From Brevibacterium ihuae (GTDB taxonomy: Bacteria; Actinomycetota; Actinomycetes; Actinomycetales; Brevibacteriaceae), in assembly GCF_900184225.1 (NCBI RefSeq), contig NZ_FXWZ01000003.1, forward strand, positions 1,429,684-1,493,683: a DNA stretch of 64,000 nt. Direction: 5' to 3'. The notes beneath the pieces were generated by a model. It was not told where the DNA came from, made no database searches, and saw nothing but the letters and a program-made list of their open reading frames with translations. Positions 44,790 to 52,846 of the stretch are shown piece after piece. Within the stretch, counting starts at the first letter, position 1. The number at the start of each line of letters is the position of its first letter. The position numbers and the translations under genes are program-made.

Positions 44790-45461
44790 ATGGCCCCCAA
44801 TCCCCCCGCCAGCGCACCTGCTCCGAAGGCGGCCAGGCTCCCCGCCGCCGGCCGCGATCGCCGCCCGCTCATGATGGCCCTCGCCATCGTCCTCATCCTC
44901 GCCGGCGCGATCGGCAGCGCCCTCATCGCCTTCAGCGCGGGAAGCCGCGCGGACGTGCTCGTCGCAGCCGGGGACATCCGGCCGGGACAGACGATCACCG
45001 AAGCCGATTTCACCACCGCCCGCGTGGGCACGGACGCCGCAGGGATCATCCCGGCGTCCTCGCTCGAGAACTTCGTCGGCTCGCAGGCCGTGTCGCTCAT
45101 CCCGCAGGGCACCGTCGTCAACCAGGACATGTTCGTCTCCGGTTCCGCAATGCCCGCCGACGGCGAGGTCGTCGGACTCGTCCTCACCCCCACCCAGCGC
45201 CCCAGCGACCCGCTGGCGTCCGGGGATGTCGTACGGCTCTACCAGGGCGCCGGCGCCGAGGCCGGAGGCTCTTCGGGACAGGTGCTCGTCGAGGCGGCGC
45301 GGGTCGTGTCCGTCGGCGACGCCGGCGGGAACCTCAGCGTCTCCGTCCTCGTCGGCTCCGATCAGGCGACGACCGTCGTGCCGCTCGCGGCCGCCGGCCA
45401 GGTCGCCGCGACGAAGCTCGCGCAGGGCACGCAGCCCGGCGTCGACCTCCAGGCCGGTTGA
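44790..45461 (+). CDS. SAF-domain protein, Flp pilus assembly CpaB/RcpC-like
   Basis: ATG at 44790 with a gggggt site gives 223 residues. A single N-terminal membrane helix (MMALAIVLILAGAIGSALIAF, ~28-48) is followed by an extracytoplasmic SAF domain: VLVAAGDIRPGQTITEADF, then LIPQGTVVNQDMF. This is the usual start of Tad operons, where CpaB/RcpC spans the envelope and may contact the pilus. The rest of the operon (tadZ, A, B, C, flp, tadE/G) follows directly. No promoter was firmly identified. Confidence in the family is high; its exact role in Gram-positive Tad systems is not settled. Confidence 0.83.
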   Translation: MAPNPPASAPAPKAARLPAAGRDRRPLMMALAIVLILAGAIGSALIAFSAGSRADVLVAAGDIRPGQTITEADFTTARVGTDAAGIIPASSLENFVGSQAVSLIPQGTVVNQDMFVSGSAMPADGEVVGLVLTPTQRPSDPLASGDVVRLYQGAGAEAGGSSGQVLVEAARVVSVGDAGGNLSVSVLVGSDQATTVVPLAAAGQVAATKLAQGTQPGVDLQAG

Positions 45462-45470
45462 GGCGCCGCG

Positions 45471-46676
45471 ATGGCACTCGTCTCCCTCGCCTCGGCCAAG
45501 GGCTCGCCCGGCGCGACCACCCTCGCCCTCCTCACCGCCGCGCTGTGGCCCCGCACCGCGTTCCTCGTCGACGCCGACATCCGCGGCGGCGACATCTCCT
45601 ACCGGATGCCGCTCGACGCCGGCGGTCCGGTCGACCCCGACCGCGGACTCCTCTCGCTCCTCCCCCTCGCCCGCAAGGAGATCTCCCCCGACGCGGTCGG
45701 CGAGCACGCGCAGACAATCCTCGGGGGCACCGAGTTCATCGCCGGGCTCTCCGAACCCGAACAGGCGCAGGCCGTGCAGCAGCTCTGGCCGGCTCTGGGA
45801 CAGGCCTTCACCCGACTGACCAGCCATGACGTCATCGCCGACCTCGGAAGCGTGTGGTCGGGCGCGCCGCACTTCCCGCTCCTGCGCGAATCCGCCGCCC
45901 TCGTCCTCGTCCTCCGGCCGCGACCTTCGGACGTCCTCCACCTGCGTCGCCGGATCCTCCGGCTGCAGGCGGCCTCCCCGGCCTCCGGGCCGGCCATCGG
46001 AGTCGTCGTCGTGGCCCCGGCGCGGGACTCCGCCGACGCCCGGTCCGCCTACGCCGCGCTCGGCGAGGACGTGCTCCGCACCACCGAGTTCCTCGGTCAT
46101 CTGGCGCTCGACCCGAAGGGCGTGGGCATGTTCGAGGGCAGCGTGATCAACCGGCCCGAACGCACCGAGCTCGTGCGCTCGGGGATGCCGATCGTCGAGG
46201 CGATCGCCCGCACCGCGGGAATCCGGATCGACCGGCAGCAGATGATCGATGCGGGCGCGATCCCGGCATCGTCCCGGCGCACGGGGATGAAGAACCGCAG
46301 GGCGAAGCGTGAGCAGGAGCGGGAATCCGCACCGGTGGATCCGGCCCCCACCCCCGATCGCGGGCCGTCGACCCCGCAGGCGCCGCAGGGTGCCGCAGCT
46401 CCGCCGCAGAGCCCCCCGGACCCGGCGCACGGTGTCCCGGGGCGCGGCCGAGTGCGCCCCCGCCCGGTCCGCACCCCACCCGCCGTGAGAGGAGGGATCG
46501 CGCATGACCGCGGATCGCAACGACCTGGTGAGGATGCTGCGCGGCCGCGTCGCCGACCGGCTCAACCAGCAGCGCCGCGCCGACGAGATGGCCGGCCGCG
46601 CGGCGATGTCCTCGGAGGACGAGCGGCAGTACGCCCGCTCGCTCATCATCCAGGTGCTCGAGGACCACGCGCGTGA
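45471..46676 (+). CDS. tadZ: TadZ/CpaE-like atypical MinD-family ATPase
   Basis: ATG at 45471, nine bases after the SAF gene's stop. The 401-residue frame begins LVSLASAKGSPGATTLALLT, a P-loop where the usual second lysine (GKT/S) is alanine, followed by LVDADIRGGDISYRM. TadZ proteins are atypical ParA/MinD ATPases that localise the pilus machine at the pole. The second half (from residue ~275) is a basic then Pro-rich linker. The first available stop is at 46674, which puts the last 57 codons inside the start of tadA in another frame, a 173-base overlap. Either the overlap is real, or the true stop was lost by an indel near 46500. Confidence 0.78.
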   Translation: MALVSLASAKGSPGATTLALLTAALWPRTAFLVDADIRGGDISYRMPLDAGGPVDPDRGLLSLLPLARKEISPDAVGEHAQTILGGTEFIAGLSEPEQAQAVQQLWPALGQAFTRLTSHDVIADLGSVWSGAPHFPLLRESAALVLVLRPRPSDVLHLRRRILRLQAASPASGPAIGVVVVAPARDSADARSAYAALGEDVLRTTEFLGHLALDPKGVGMFEGSVINRPERTELVRSGMPIVEAIARTAGIRIDRQQMIDAGAIPASSRRTGMKNRRAKREQERESAPVDPAPTPDRGPSTPQAPQGAAAPPQSPPDPAHGVPGRGRVRPRPVRTPPAVRGGIAHDRGSQRPGEDAARPRRRPAQPAAPRRRDGRPRGDVLGGRAAVRPLAHHPGARGPRA

Positions 46677-47805
46677 GGAGATCTCCTCCGGGCGCACTCC
46701 TCCCTCCCCGGAATCCGAGGGCGAGGTGGCCCAGGCGATCCACGCCGCGCTGTTCGGGGTCGGTCGGCTGCAGCCGCTCCTCGAGAACCCCGACGTCGAG
46801 AACATCGACATCAACGGCTGCGACCAGGTGTTCGTCGGCTACGCCGACGGCACGGAGGAGATGCACGACCCCGTTGCGGAGTCCGATGACGAACTCGTCG
46901 AGCTCATCCAGATCCTCGCCTCCAACGTCGGGCTGTCCTCGCGCCCCTTCGACGCCGCGAACCCGCAGCTCGACCTCCGGCTGCCCGACGGCTCGCGGAT
47001 GTCCGCCGTCATGGGGGTGTGCACGCGGCCGGCGGTGAGCATCCGCCGGGCCCGTTTGGGCAAGGTGTTCCTCTCCGACCTCGTCGCCACCGGCACCATG
47101 ACCCCGGACGTCGCGGAGTTCCTCACCGCCGCCGTCGCGGCGCGGAAGAACATCATGATCGCCGGGGCGACCAACGCCGGCAAGACGACGATGCTCCGCG
47201 CGCTCGCCAACTGCATCCCGCCCGCCGAGCGTCTCATCACCGTCGAGCGCGCGATGGAGCTCGGTCTCGAGAGCTTCGAAGACCTCCACCCGAACGTCGT
47301 CGCCTTCGAGGAGCGGCTTCCGAACTCCGAGGGCGTGGGCGGGGTGACGATGGCCGAGCTCGTGCGCCGTTCGCTGCGGATGAACCCCTCCCGCGTCATC
47401 GTCGGCGAGGTGCTCGGCGACGAGATCGTCACCATGCTCAACGCGATGAGCCAGGGCAACGACGGGTCCCTGTCGACGATCCACGCGAACTCGTCGATGG
47501 AGGTTTTCAACCGGATCGCGACCTATGCCCTCCAGGCGCAGGAGAACCTGCCGGTCGAAGCCACCCACATGCTCATCGCGGGGTCGATCAACTACGTCGT
47601 CTTCATGCGCCGGGCGCAGTTCGCCGACGGCACCCGGCGCGTCGTCGAGTCGATCCGCGAGGTCACCGGCATCGACGGCCGCGTGCTGTCGAGCGAGGTG
47701 TTCGCCCCCGGCCCCGAGGGCACGGCGGTGGCGCATGCGCCCATCGAGGCCGCCGCCGACCTCGCCGCCCACGGCTACGAGCCGCAGATCACCGGGCGGT
47801 GGTGA
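46504..47805 (+). CDS. tadA: Tad pilus secretion ATPase (TadA/CpaF, VirB11 family)
   Basis: ATG at 46504 has a gaggagg site eight bases upstream. The 433-residue protein has the N-terminal all-helical region, LQPLLENPDVENIDINGCDQ, and the core with Walker A GATNAGKTTMLR (Lys227). The Asp box is TVERAMELGLES, and the Walker B/His region contains RVIVGEVLGDEIVTMLNAMS followed by DGSLSTIHANS. It is a hexameric cytosolic ATPase that powers extrusion of Flp pilins with the TadB and TadC membrane proteins. The family is well recognised and all nucleotide-binding motifs are intact. Its first 57 codons overlap the tail of tadZ in another frame. Confidence 0.93.
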   Translation: MTADRNDLVRMLRGRVADRLNQQRRADEMAGRAAMSSEDERQYARSLIIQVLEDHAREEISSGRTPPSPESEGEVAQAIHAALFGVGRLQPLLENPDVENIDINGCDQVFVGYADGTEEMHDPVAESDDELVELIQILASNVGLSSRPFDAANPQLDLRLPDGSRMSAVMGVCTRPAVSIRRARLGKVFLSDLVATGTMTPDVAEFLTAAVAARKNIMIAGATNAGKTTMLRALANCIPPAERLITVERAMELGLESFEDLHPNVVAFEERLPNSEGVGGVTMAELVRRSLRMNPSRVIVGEVLGDEIVTMLNAMSQGNDGSLSTIHANSSMEVFNRIATYALQAQENLPVEATHMLIAGSINYVVFMRRAQFADGTRRVVESIREVTGIDGRVLSSEVFAPGPEGTAVAHAPIEAAADLAAHGYEPQITGRW

Positions 47806-47806
47806 C

Positions 47807-48679
47807 ATGATCCCCGGGCTCGAGGGCATCGGCTGGCAGGTCCCGGCCGCGCTCGGCGCCGGAGCGCTGTTCGGACTCGCCCTGTTCCTCCTCGTCGTCT
47901 CGATCGCCGGCTGGCCGGTCGGGGACCCGAGCCGGCCGGGCCGCCGTCGGGTGAAGAAGGTCGGTGCCAGGCCGCTGTCCGCCCGTGTGCTGTGGGGCGG
48001 GCTCGCGTTCCTCGTCGTCCTCCTCCTCACCCGCTGGCTGGTGCCGGCGGTCGTCGTCGGCCTCATCGCCGCGTTCTGGGACCGGATCGCCGGCAACGCG
48101 AAGATCGAGAAGCAGGCGATCCTCCGTCTCGAGGCGCTCGCCACCTGGACCGAGTCCCTGCGCGACACCATCGCCGGAGCTGTCGGCCTCGAGCAGGCCA
48201 TCCCGGCGAGCGTGGGGGCCACCCCGCCGGTCATCCGGCCGCAGCTCAACCTCCTCGTCGACAGGCTCCGGGTGCGCGAGCCGCTGCCGGACGCGCTCCA
48301 GAAGTTCGCCGACGACCTCGACGACCCGAGCGCGGACATGATCGTCGCCTCGCTCGTCCTCAACGCCCGGCTGCGCGGCCCGGGCCTGCGCGACGTCCTC
48401 ACCGCGCTCGCGCGCTCGACCCGCAACGAGCTCGACATGCGCCGTCGCGTCGACGCCTCGCGCGCAGGGATCCGCCGCAGCGTGCAGATCGTCCTCGTCA
48501 TCGTCCTCGGCGTCATGGGCGGGATGACGCTGTTCAACCGCGACTACGTCGAGCCCTACGGCACCCTGCTCGGACAGGTCGTCCTCGTCATCGTCGCGGG
48601 GCTGATGATCGGCGGGCTGTGGTGGCTGCGGCGCCTCGGCGAGCCCGAACCGCGCGACCGCTTCCTGGTGGTGAGGTGA
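47807..48679 (+). CDS. tadB: Tad pilus membrane platform protein TadB
   Basis: ATG one base after the tadA stop gives 290 residues. It has an N-terminal helix (ALFGLALFLLVVSIAGW), a second helix pair (LWGGLAFLVVLLLTRWLVPA), then a cytosolic T2SSF domain with IEKQAILRLEALATWTESLR and TIAGAVGLEQAIPASV, and two C-terminal helices. TadB and TadC form the inner-membrane platform that transmits motion from TadA to the pilins. The T2SSF signature and gene order support the call. Two bases separate its stop from the tadC GTG. Confidence 0.85.
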   Translation: MIPGLEGIGWQVPAALGAGALFGLALFLLVVSIAGWPVGDPSRPGRRRVKKVGARPLSARVLWGGLAFLVVLLLTRWLVPAVVVGLIAAFWDRIAGNAKIEKQAILRLEALATWTESLRDTIAGAVGLEQAIPASVGATPPVIRPQLNLLVDRLRVREPLPDALQKFADDLDDPSADMIVASLVLNARLRGPGLRDVLTALARSTRNELDMRRRVDASRAGIRRSVQIVLVIVLGVMGGMTLFNRDYVEPYGTLLGQVVLVIVAGLMIGGLWWLRRLGEPEPRDRFLVVR

Positions 48680-48680
48680 C

Positions 48681-49613
48681 GTGACGCTCGTGTGGACGAT
48701 GCTCGCCGGCGCCGTCGTCGGACTCGGCGTGTACCTGCTCGTCCGGGTGTTCTACCACCCGAAGCCGGGAGTGGCCTCCCTCGTCGCCCGGATCGACGCC
48801 GGACGGAAGTCGATGCGGACCTCGGTGCTCACCGACATGGAGCAGGCGTCGAGCCGCACCCGGTCCTGGGCGGACGGGGTGTACCGCCGCACCGCTGACG
48901 CGCTCGAGACCATGGCGGCCGAGCGCGGCTGGACGCTCGGAGCGGTGAGCAAGGACCTCGCGATCATGTCGAAGTCGCCCGGCGGCTTCCTCGCGTCCTC
49001 GCTCTTCACCGGGCTGTTCCTCTTCCTCCTCGCCCCGATCCTGTGGGGCATCGCCCAGCTCGCCGGCGTCGGCATGCCCGGGGCCATCCCGATGCTGCTC
49101 GCCCTCGTGCTCGGAGGGCTGGGCCTCGCGATCCCGTACCTGTCCCTCAAGCAGGAGGCGGCCAAGCGGCGCAAGGACTTCCGGAAGGTCGTCGGCATCT
49201 TCCTCGATCTCGTGTCGATGAATCTGTCCGGCGGCCGCGGCCTTCCCGAGGCGCTCCTCGCCGCCGCGACGATCAGCGAGCACTGGGCCCTCGTGAGGAT
49301 CCGGCAGGCGCTCGCGAACGCGCGCCTGCTCGGGGTGAGCCCGTGGGAGGCGCTCGGCGAGCTCGGCGAGGCGACCGGCGTCGAGGAGCTCTCCGACCTC
49401 GCCGGGGCGCTCGGCCTGGCGGCGAACGACGGCGCGAAGATCCGCGCCTCGCTCTCCGCCCGCGCCGACACCCTGCGCGCCAAGGAGCTGTCCGAGGTCG
49501 AGGGCAAGGAAGGGGAGCGCTCGCAGTCGATGCTGCTCGCCCAGATGCTGCTGAGCGCCGGCTTCCTCCTCTTCCTCGCCTATCCGGCCATCGGCCAGCT
49601 GCTGAGCCTGTGA
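48681..49613 (+). CDS. tadC: Tad pilus membrane platform protein TadC
   Basis: GTG at 48681 with a gtgaggtg leader gives 310 residues. Helices at ~4-22, around 115-155 and at the C-terminus (MLLAQMLLSAGFLLFLAYPA) flank a T2SSF domain: KRRKDFRKVVGIFLDLVSMN, LSGGRGLPEALLAAA and VEELSDLAGALGLAA. This is the second platform subunit of the Tad machine, distinct from TadB but of the same family. A gap of 171 bases separates it from the flp gene; it holds only an AT-rich box (ttaggat near 49685) that could be part of an internal promoter. Confidence 0.85.
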   Translation: MTLVWTMLAGAVVGLGVYLLVRVFYHPKPGVASLVARIDAGRKSMRTSVLTDMEQASSRTRSWADGVYRRTADALETMAAERGWTLGAVSKDLAIMSKSPGGFLASSLFTGLFLFLLAPILWGIAQLAGVGMPGAIPMLLALVLGGLGLAIPYLSLKQEAAKRRKDFRKVVGIFLDLVSMNLSGGRGLPEALLAAATISEHWALVRIRQALANARLLGVSPWEALGELGEATGVEELSDLAGALGLAANDGAKIRASLSARADTLRAKELSEVEGKEGERSQSMLLAQMLLSAGFLLFLAYPAIGQLLSL

Positions 49614-49784
49614 GCGATCCGAGCGGGAGCGATCGTCCCGGCGGCTCCGACCGCGGGCCCGGGAGCAGAGTTCACCCCCGGTCCATTAGGATTTCTTGCG
49701 GATGAGCCGACCGTCGACCACACTGCTGAGTGGATCGCGGCGACGCGCACCGACCCCCATCCCCGACACGATTGGACACCCTCG

Positions 49785-50003
49785 ATGAAGCTTTTCGACG
49801 ACGTGATGAACTGGCGCGGCACCGTCCGGCGACTCCGCGAGAGCAACGACCGCGGTGCCTCCGCGATCGAGTGGGTCGTCATCACCGCGGTGCTCGTCAT
49901 CGCCGTGTCCGTGGTCGCGGCGATCGTGCTCAACATCGTCCGCGAGCGTTCGAGCCAGCTCGAGGACTGCGCGAACAGCGCCACCTCCGGCCAGGAGTGC
50001 TGA
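49785..50003 (+). CDS. flp: Flp-type type IVb pilin
   Basis: ATG at 49785 gives 72 residues. The leader ends DRG, and the mature part begins ASAIEWVVITAVLVIAVSVV, with the Glu at +5 that class III prepilins require for processing and assembly. Flp pilins are 50-80 residues long and form the adhesive fibre. The tail has two cysteines (C58, C72) that may form a disulphide. No prepilin peptidase (TadV/CpaA) gene is in the window; it must lie elsewhere. An in-operon position between the platform genes and tadE is typical in actinobacteria. Confidence 0.88.
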   Translation: MKLFDDVMNWRGTVRRLRESNDRGASAIEWVVITAVLVIAVSVVAAIVLNIVRERSSQLEDCANSATSGQEC

Positions 50004-50037
50004 GCTCCGGGTTCCGCACCGCCGCATCCCCTCCGCG

Positions 50038-50559
50038 ATGATCCGCACCTCCCCGCCCCGCACCCGCCGCACCGCGCACCGGTGCGGTCGCGCCCTGCGC
50101 GACCGCCCGTCGGCGCGGCGATCCGTCATCCGGCGGGCCAGGGAGCTCGGGCGCGGGGACCGGGGGGCCTCGGCGATCGAGCTCGCCTTCCTCGGGCCGG
50201 TCCTCATCGTCATCATCTTCTTCTCCATCCAGGCCGGCCTCTACTTCTACGGCCGCAACATCGCCGTGCAGGCCGCTCGCGAGGGGCTGTCCCAGCTCCG
50301 GCTCTTCCCCGACGCCGAGTCCTATGCCGCCGGGTCCCCGGCCGTGCTCGAGTACACGGAGACCTTCGCCCAGCGCCTCGGCGGCGAATCCCTCATGGGA
50401 CCCGAAGTCGTGTCGGACTACGACGCGGAGACCGGCGAGGTGACGGTGCAGGTCACCGGCACCGTCATCACCCTCGTCCCGGGCCTCGACCTCCGGGCCA
50501 CCGGCGAGGCGTCGGGTCAGATCGAGCGCTTCGAGAGCGACACCGGGGCGGCACCGTGA
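50038..50559 (+). CDS. tadE: TadE-like minor pseudopilin
   Basis: ATG at 50038 gives 173 residues with a long basic cytosolic lead (~40 residues). The TadE signature DRGASAIELAFLGPVLIVII follows, with processing expected after the glycine and Glu at +5. A soluble domain of ~110 residues follows, containing RNIAVQAAREGLSQLRL, the conserved helix of TadE-like proteins. The stop overlaps the next GTG. TadE-like pseudopilins help assemble Flp fibres. The long basic lead is unusual; a shorter start inside it cannot be excluded because no ribosome site is obvious near the ATG. Confidence 0.8.
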   Translation: MIRTSPPRTRRTAHRCGRALRDRPSARRSVIRRARELGRGDRGASAIELAFLGPVLIVIIFFSIQAGLYFYGRNIAVQAAREGLSQLRLFPDAESYAAGSPAVLEYTETFAQRLGGESLMGPEVVSDYDAETGEVTVQVTGTVITLVPGLDLRATGEASGQIERFESDTGAAP

Positions 50560-51005
50560 GCGCGGCCGACGCTGCGGCGAGCCGGGGAAGGCGCGCGGAC
50601 GGCGGATCGATGTCGATCGAGCTCGTCCTCATCCTCCCGATGCTGCTCGCCGTGCTCGCCCTCGTGTTCGCCTTCGCCCGGGTGTCGATCGTGTCGGCGA
50701 ACTTCGATGCCGGCGTGCGCGACGCCGCCCGCGCAGCGACCCAGGAGCGCAATGTGTACGACGCCTACGACGCCGCCCAGCGCAGCCTGTCGCTGGCCAC
50801 CGGGCGGGCCTCGGAGGGATGCGCCGATACGCTGCGGGTCGAGCGGATCGCGACCTTCCAGCCGGGTCGACCGGTGACCGTGCGGGCGAGCTGCGACTAC
50901 CCGATGGTCGACGTCCTCGGCTTCCTGCCGGGGAGCATGACCTTCACGAGCGAGTTCACCTCGCCGCTCGATCCCAACCGCGGCATCGAGGGGGTGACCC
51001 CGTGA
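50556..51005 (+). CDS. Second TadE/TadF-like minor pseudopilin
   Basis: GTG at 50556 overlaps the tadE stop. The 149-residue protein has the pattern DGGSMSIELVLILPMLLAVL, again a glycine before the mature start and Glu at +5, followed by a FDAGVRDAARAATQER helix. The soluble part has two cysteines (CAD, SCDYP) and probably forms a small beta domain. It is a paralogue of the preceding TadE and completes the usual pair of pseudopilins. The stop overlaps the next gene's GTG. Confidence 0.8.
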   Translation: MSAADAAASRGRRADGGSMSIELVLILPMLLAVLALVFAFARVSIVSANFDAGVRDAARAATQERNVYDAYDAAQRSLSLATGRASEGCADTLRVERIATFQPGRPVTVRASCDYPMVDVLGFLPGSMTFTSEFTSPLDPNRGIEGVTP

Positions 51006-51721
51006 GCGTGCGGCCGCGTGACGACCGCGGATCGATCTCGCCGGTCCTGCCAGTCATGGCGATGGTCATCCTGCTGCTCGGCGGGCTCGTCATCGACGCG
51101 GGGCGCCAGCTCGACCTCCGGGCCCGGGCGATCGCCTACGCCCAGGAGGCCGCGCGCGCCGGAGCCTCGCAGATCGATCCGTCCCGCACCCAGCTCGTGC
51201 TCATCCCGGAGCGGGTGGAGAACGAGGTCGACGTCTACTGCGACGCCGTCGTCGCCGACGGCGCGGTCGATTCGTGCGAGTTCCGCGGGATCCTGCCCGA
51301 TCCGGACGACGGGGACCAGCCGCTCATCGTCGCGGTGCACGTGGAGATGTCGACGTCGGCGAGCCTGCTGTCGATGGTCGGGGTGCGCGAGCTGCGCGCC
51401 TCGGGGGACGGCCGCGCCCGCCCGTTCCAAGGGGTTCGCGAGGTCGACGACCAGCCGGACTCCGGCTATGTCCCGCGCGATGACGACGACGTCGAGGACG
51501 GAGGCGGCACCGAGGCGCCGGGGTCGCCCGCGCCGCCGCGCCCGGACCTGCCCGAGGATCCCGGGGAGCCGGGGGAGCCCGGTCCCGGTGAGCCCGGAGT
51601 TCCCGATCCCGGGCCGGCGGACCCGCCTGTCGACCCCGGTCCGGCGGACCCGCGGGAGCCGGACCCGCCGCCTGGCGAGCCCGGTCCGCCGGAGGACGGC
51701 GGGGAGCTCGGCGGCGGCTGA
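51002..51721 (+). CDS. TadG-like pilus assembly protein with acidic Pro-rich tail
   Basis: GTG at 51002 overlaps the previous stop. The 239-residue product opens DDRGSISPVLPVMAMVILLLGG, a Tad-type N-terminal helix (TadG/DUF2134-like) without the Glu at +5, followed by AQEAARAGASQIDPS. A soluble domain to ~150 contains a Cys pair (YCDAVV, SCEFRG). The last 80 residues are an acidic, proline-rich repeat region (PGEPGEPGPGEPGVPDPGPA), typical of a wall-crossing stalk. TadG is thought to anchor or cap the pilus. It ends the operon; the next gene is convergent. Confidence 0.75.
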   Translation: MSVRPRDDRGSISPVLPVMAMVILLLGGLVIDAGRQLDLRARAIAYAQEAARAGASQIDPSRTQLVLIPERVENEVDVYCDAVVADGAVDSCEFRGILPDPDDGDQPLIVAVHVEMSTSASLLSMVGVRELRASGDGRARPFQGVREVDDQPDSGYVPRDDDDVEDGGGTEAPGSPAPPRPDLPEDPGEPGEPGPGEPGVPDPGPADPPVDPGPADPREPDPPPGEPGPPEDGGELGGG

Positions 51722-51839
51722 GATCATGCTCCGCGGGACGGACGGGCTCGGCAGCGCATGATGTGCGGGTTCTCGGAACGTCACATCCGCAGCAGCAGAT
51801 GCTCGGTCCTCGACCCTGCTGTGTCCGTGCTCGCGCAGT

Positions 51840-52154
51840 TCACATCATCGCCCAGACGTTCCAGTCGCCTCCCCGGAGCAGATGCCAGCCGTAGGTGACC
51901 GCGGTGCATCCGAGGAAGAACAGCGGGACCGCGTAGGCGATGCCGGCCACGAACGCGTTCCTGCCCCGGAGGCCGAGCATCTCCTCGTGCCGCTCCGGTC
52001 CCCGCGCGAGCTCGGTGAGCAGACGGCGATCACGACCGACGGCCCAGAGCGTGAAGGGGATGGAGAGCACGACCAGTGCGAGCAGGCAGCAGATCGAAGC
52101 GATGGCGGCGATACCCGGCGGAAGGGCGAACCTCAGGTCGGGTCCGGTGAACAC
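51840..52154 (-). CDS. Small membrane protein of unknown function (5' end uncertain)
   Basis: The GTG at 52154 gives 104 residues with two clear helices (IAAIASICCLLALVVLSIPF and AFVAGIAYAVPLFFLGCTAV) separated by a basic loop RDRRLLTELARGPERHEEML. The frame stays open upstream for 58 codons and reads NVALGSFVASLASVGAVAA, another membrane helix, so the real protein is probably longer. That stretch has no ATG, GTG or TTG after its TGA. One base fewer in the C6 run at 52317-52322 (minus strand) would join it to an upstream frame with an ATG near 52374. No family was recognised. Confidence 0.5.
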   Translation of the reverse strand: MFTGPDLRFALPPGIAAIASICCLLALVVLSIPFTLWAVGRDRRLLTELARGPERHEEMLGLRGRNAFVAGIAYAVPLFFLGCTAVTYGWHLLRGGDWNVWAMM

Positions 52155-52486
52155 GGTCGCAGCGAGAACGACGAGCCCGAGTGCGGCGCCGAGCCCTGCG
52201 GCGACAGCACCGACGGAGGCGAGGGAGGCGACGAAGCTGCCGAGCGCGACGTTCTCCTGGGTGAGGGTGTGCTGTCGCCGCGACCGACGCCGCCGACCGG
52301 TGGCCCGGACGCGAGCGGGGGGCTGGGATCACGAGTGTAATGATCGAGAAGGCGGGTGGTCCGTTCATCGAGTGTTCACGCAGGGACGTGGGATTCTTCG
52401 AACAGTCACAGAGGGAACGCCGCGGCGCTTTGCTACGTTGGTCACCGTCAGTCCGATTCCCGATCCGTCCGTACTGAGGGGTGCCG
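52155..52486. other. 332-base gap: extended membrane-protein reading frame, then module B leader
   Basis: The first ~170 bases hold, on the minus strand, the open extension of the small membrane protein described at 51840-52154. A six-base G run on the plus strand (52317-52322) is where the frame breaks. The remaining ~150 bases have no gene. They should hold the module B promoter; a weak tacgtt box near 52434 is the only candidate. Confidence 0.45.
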
Positions 52487-52768
52487 ATGACCATTCACTA
52501 CGACCTGGAGAGTCTGAACAATCTGGTCTCCAATCTCCAGACCATCCACGGTGACTACTCCGGCATCGACGGCAGCATGGACACGGCAGCTGCGGCGGCG
52601 GGGTACTCCTCGCTGGCCGGGGCGCTCAACGACTTCTCCGACAACTGGAGCAGGAACCGTGCGAAGCAGCTCGAGGATCTCGAAGGCGCGCACACGAGCC
52701 TGGCGGATATCGTGGCGCAGCTCGAGGAATATGACGACAACGGCGTGACCAAGCTGCGGGAGAAGTGA
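52487..52768 (+). CDS. ESX-like small helical protein of module B
   Basis: ATG at 52487 with a gagggg site encodes 93 residues; a GTG two codons earlier is possible. It is a paralogue of the module A protein at 39967-40248: YDLESLNNL matches YDVDDLNGI, GDYSG matches GDLAG, and DFSDNWSRNR matches EFTDNWDKHR, with a common SLADI/ALSDI and YDD/YDT end. It is a two-helix acidic protein of ESX size without a strict WXG. Secretion as a partner of the next gene's product is inferred from gene order. Confidence 0.72.
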   Translation: MTIHYDLESLNNLVSNLQTIHGDYSGIDGSMDTAAAAAGYSSLAGALNDFSDNWSRNRAKQLEDLEGAHTSLADIVAQLEEYDDNGVTKLREK

Positions 52769-52846
52769 CCCTCGACGGTCATCGACCATCGCTGACGATC
52801 CGCCCGCGCCCCCTCATCCCCCATCCCCTCGATCAGGAGTACACCC

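Noticed and set aside
43035..46814. A single 1259-codon minus-strand frame covering SMR, SAF and TadZ genes
   Set aside because: Only its last 253 codons (from 43793) show membrane helices and a sensible start. The rest is antisense to tad genes.
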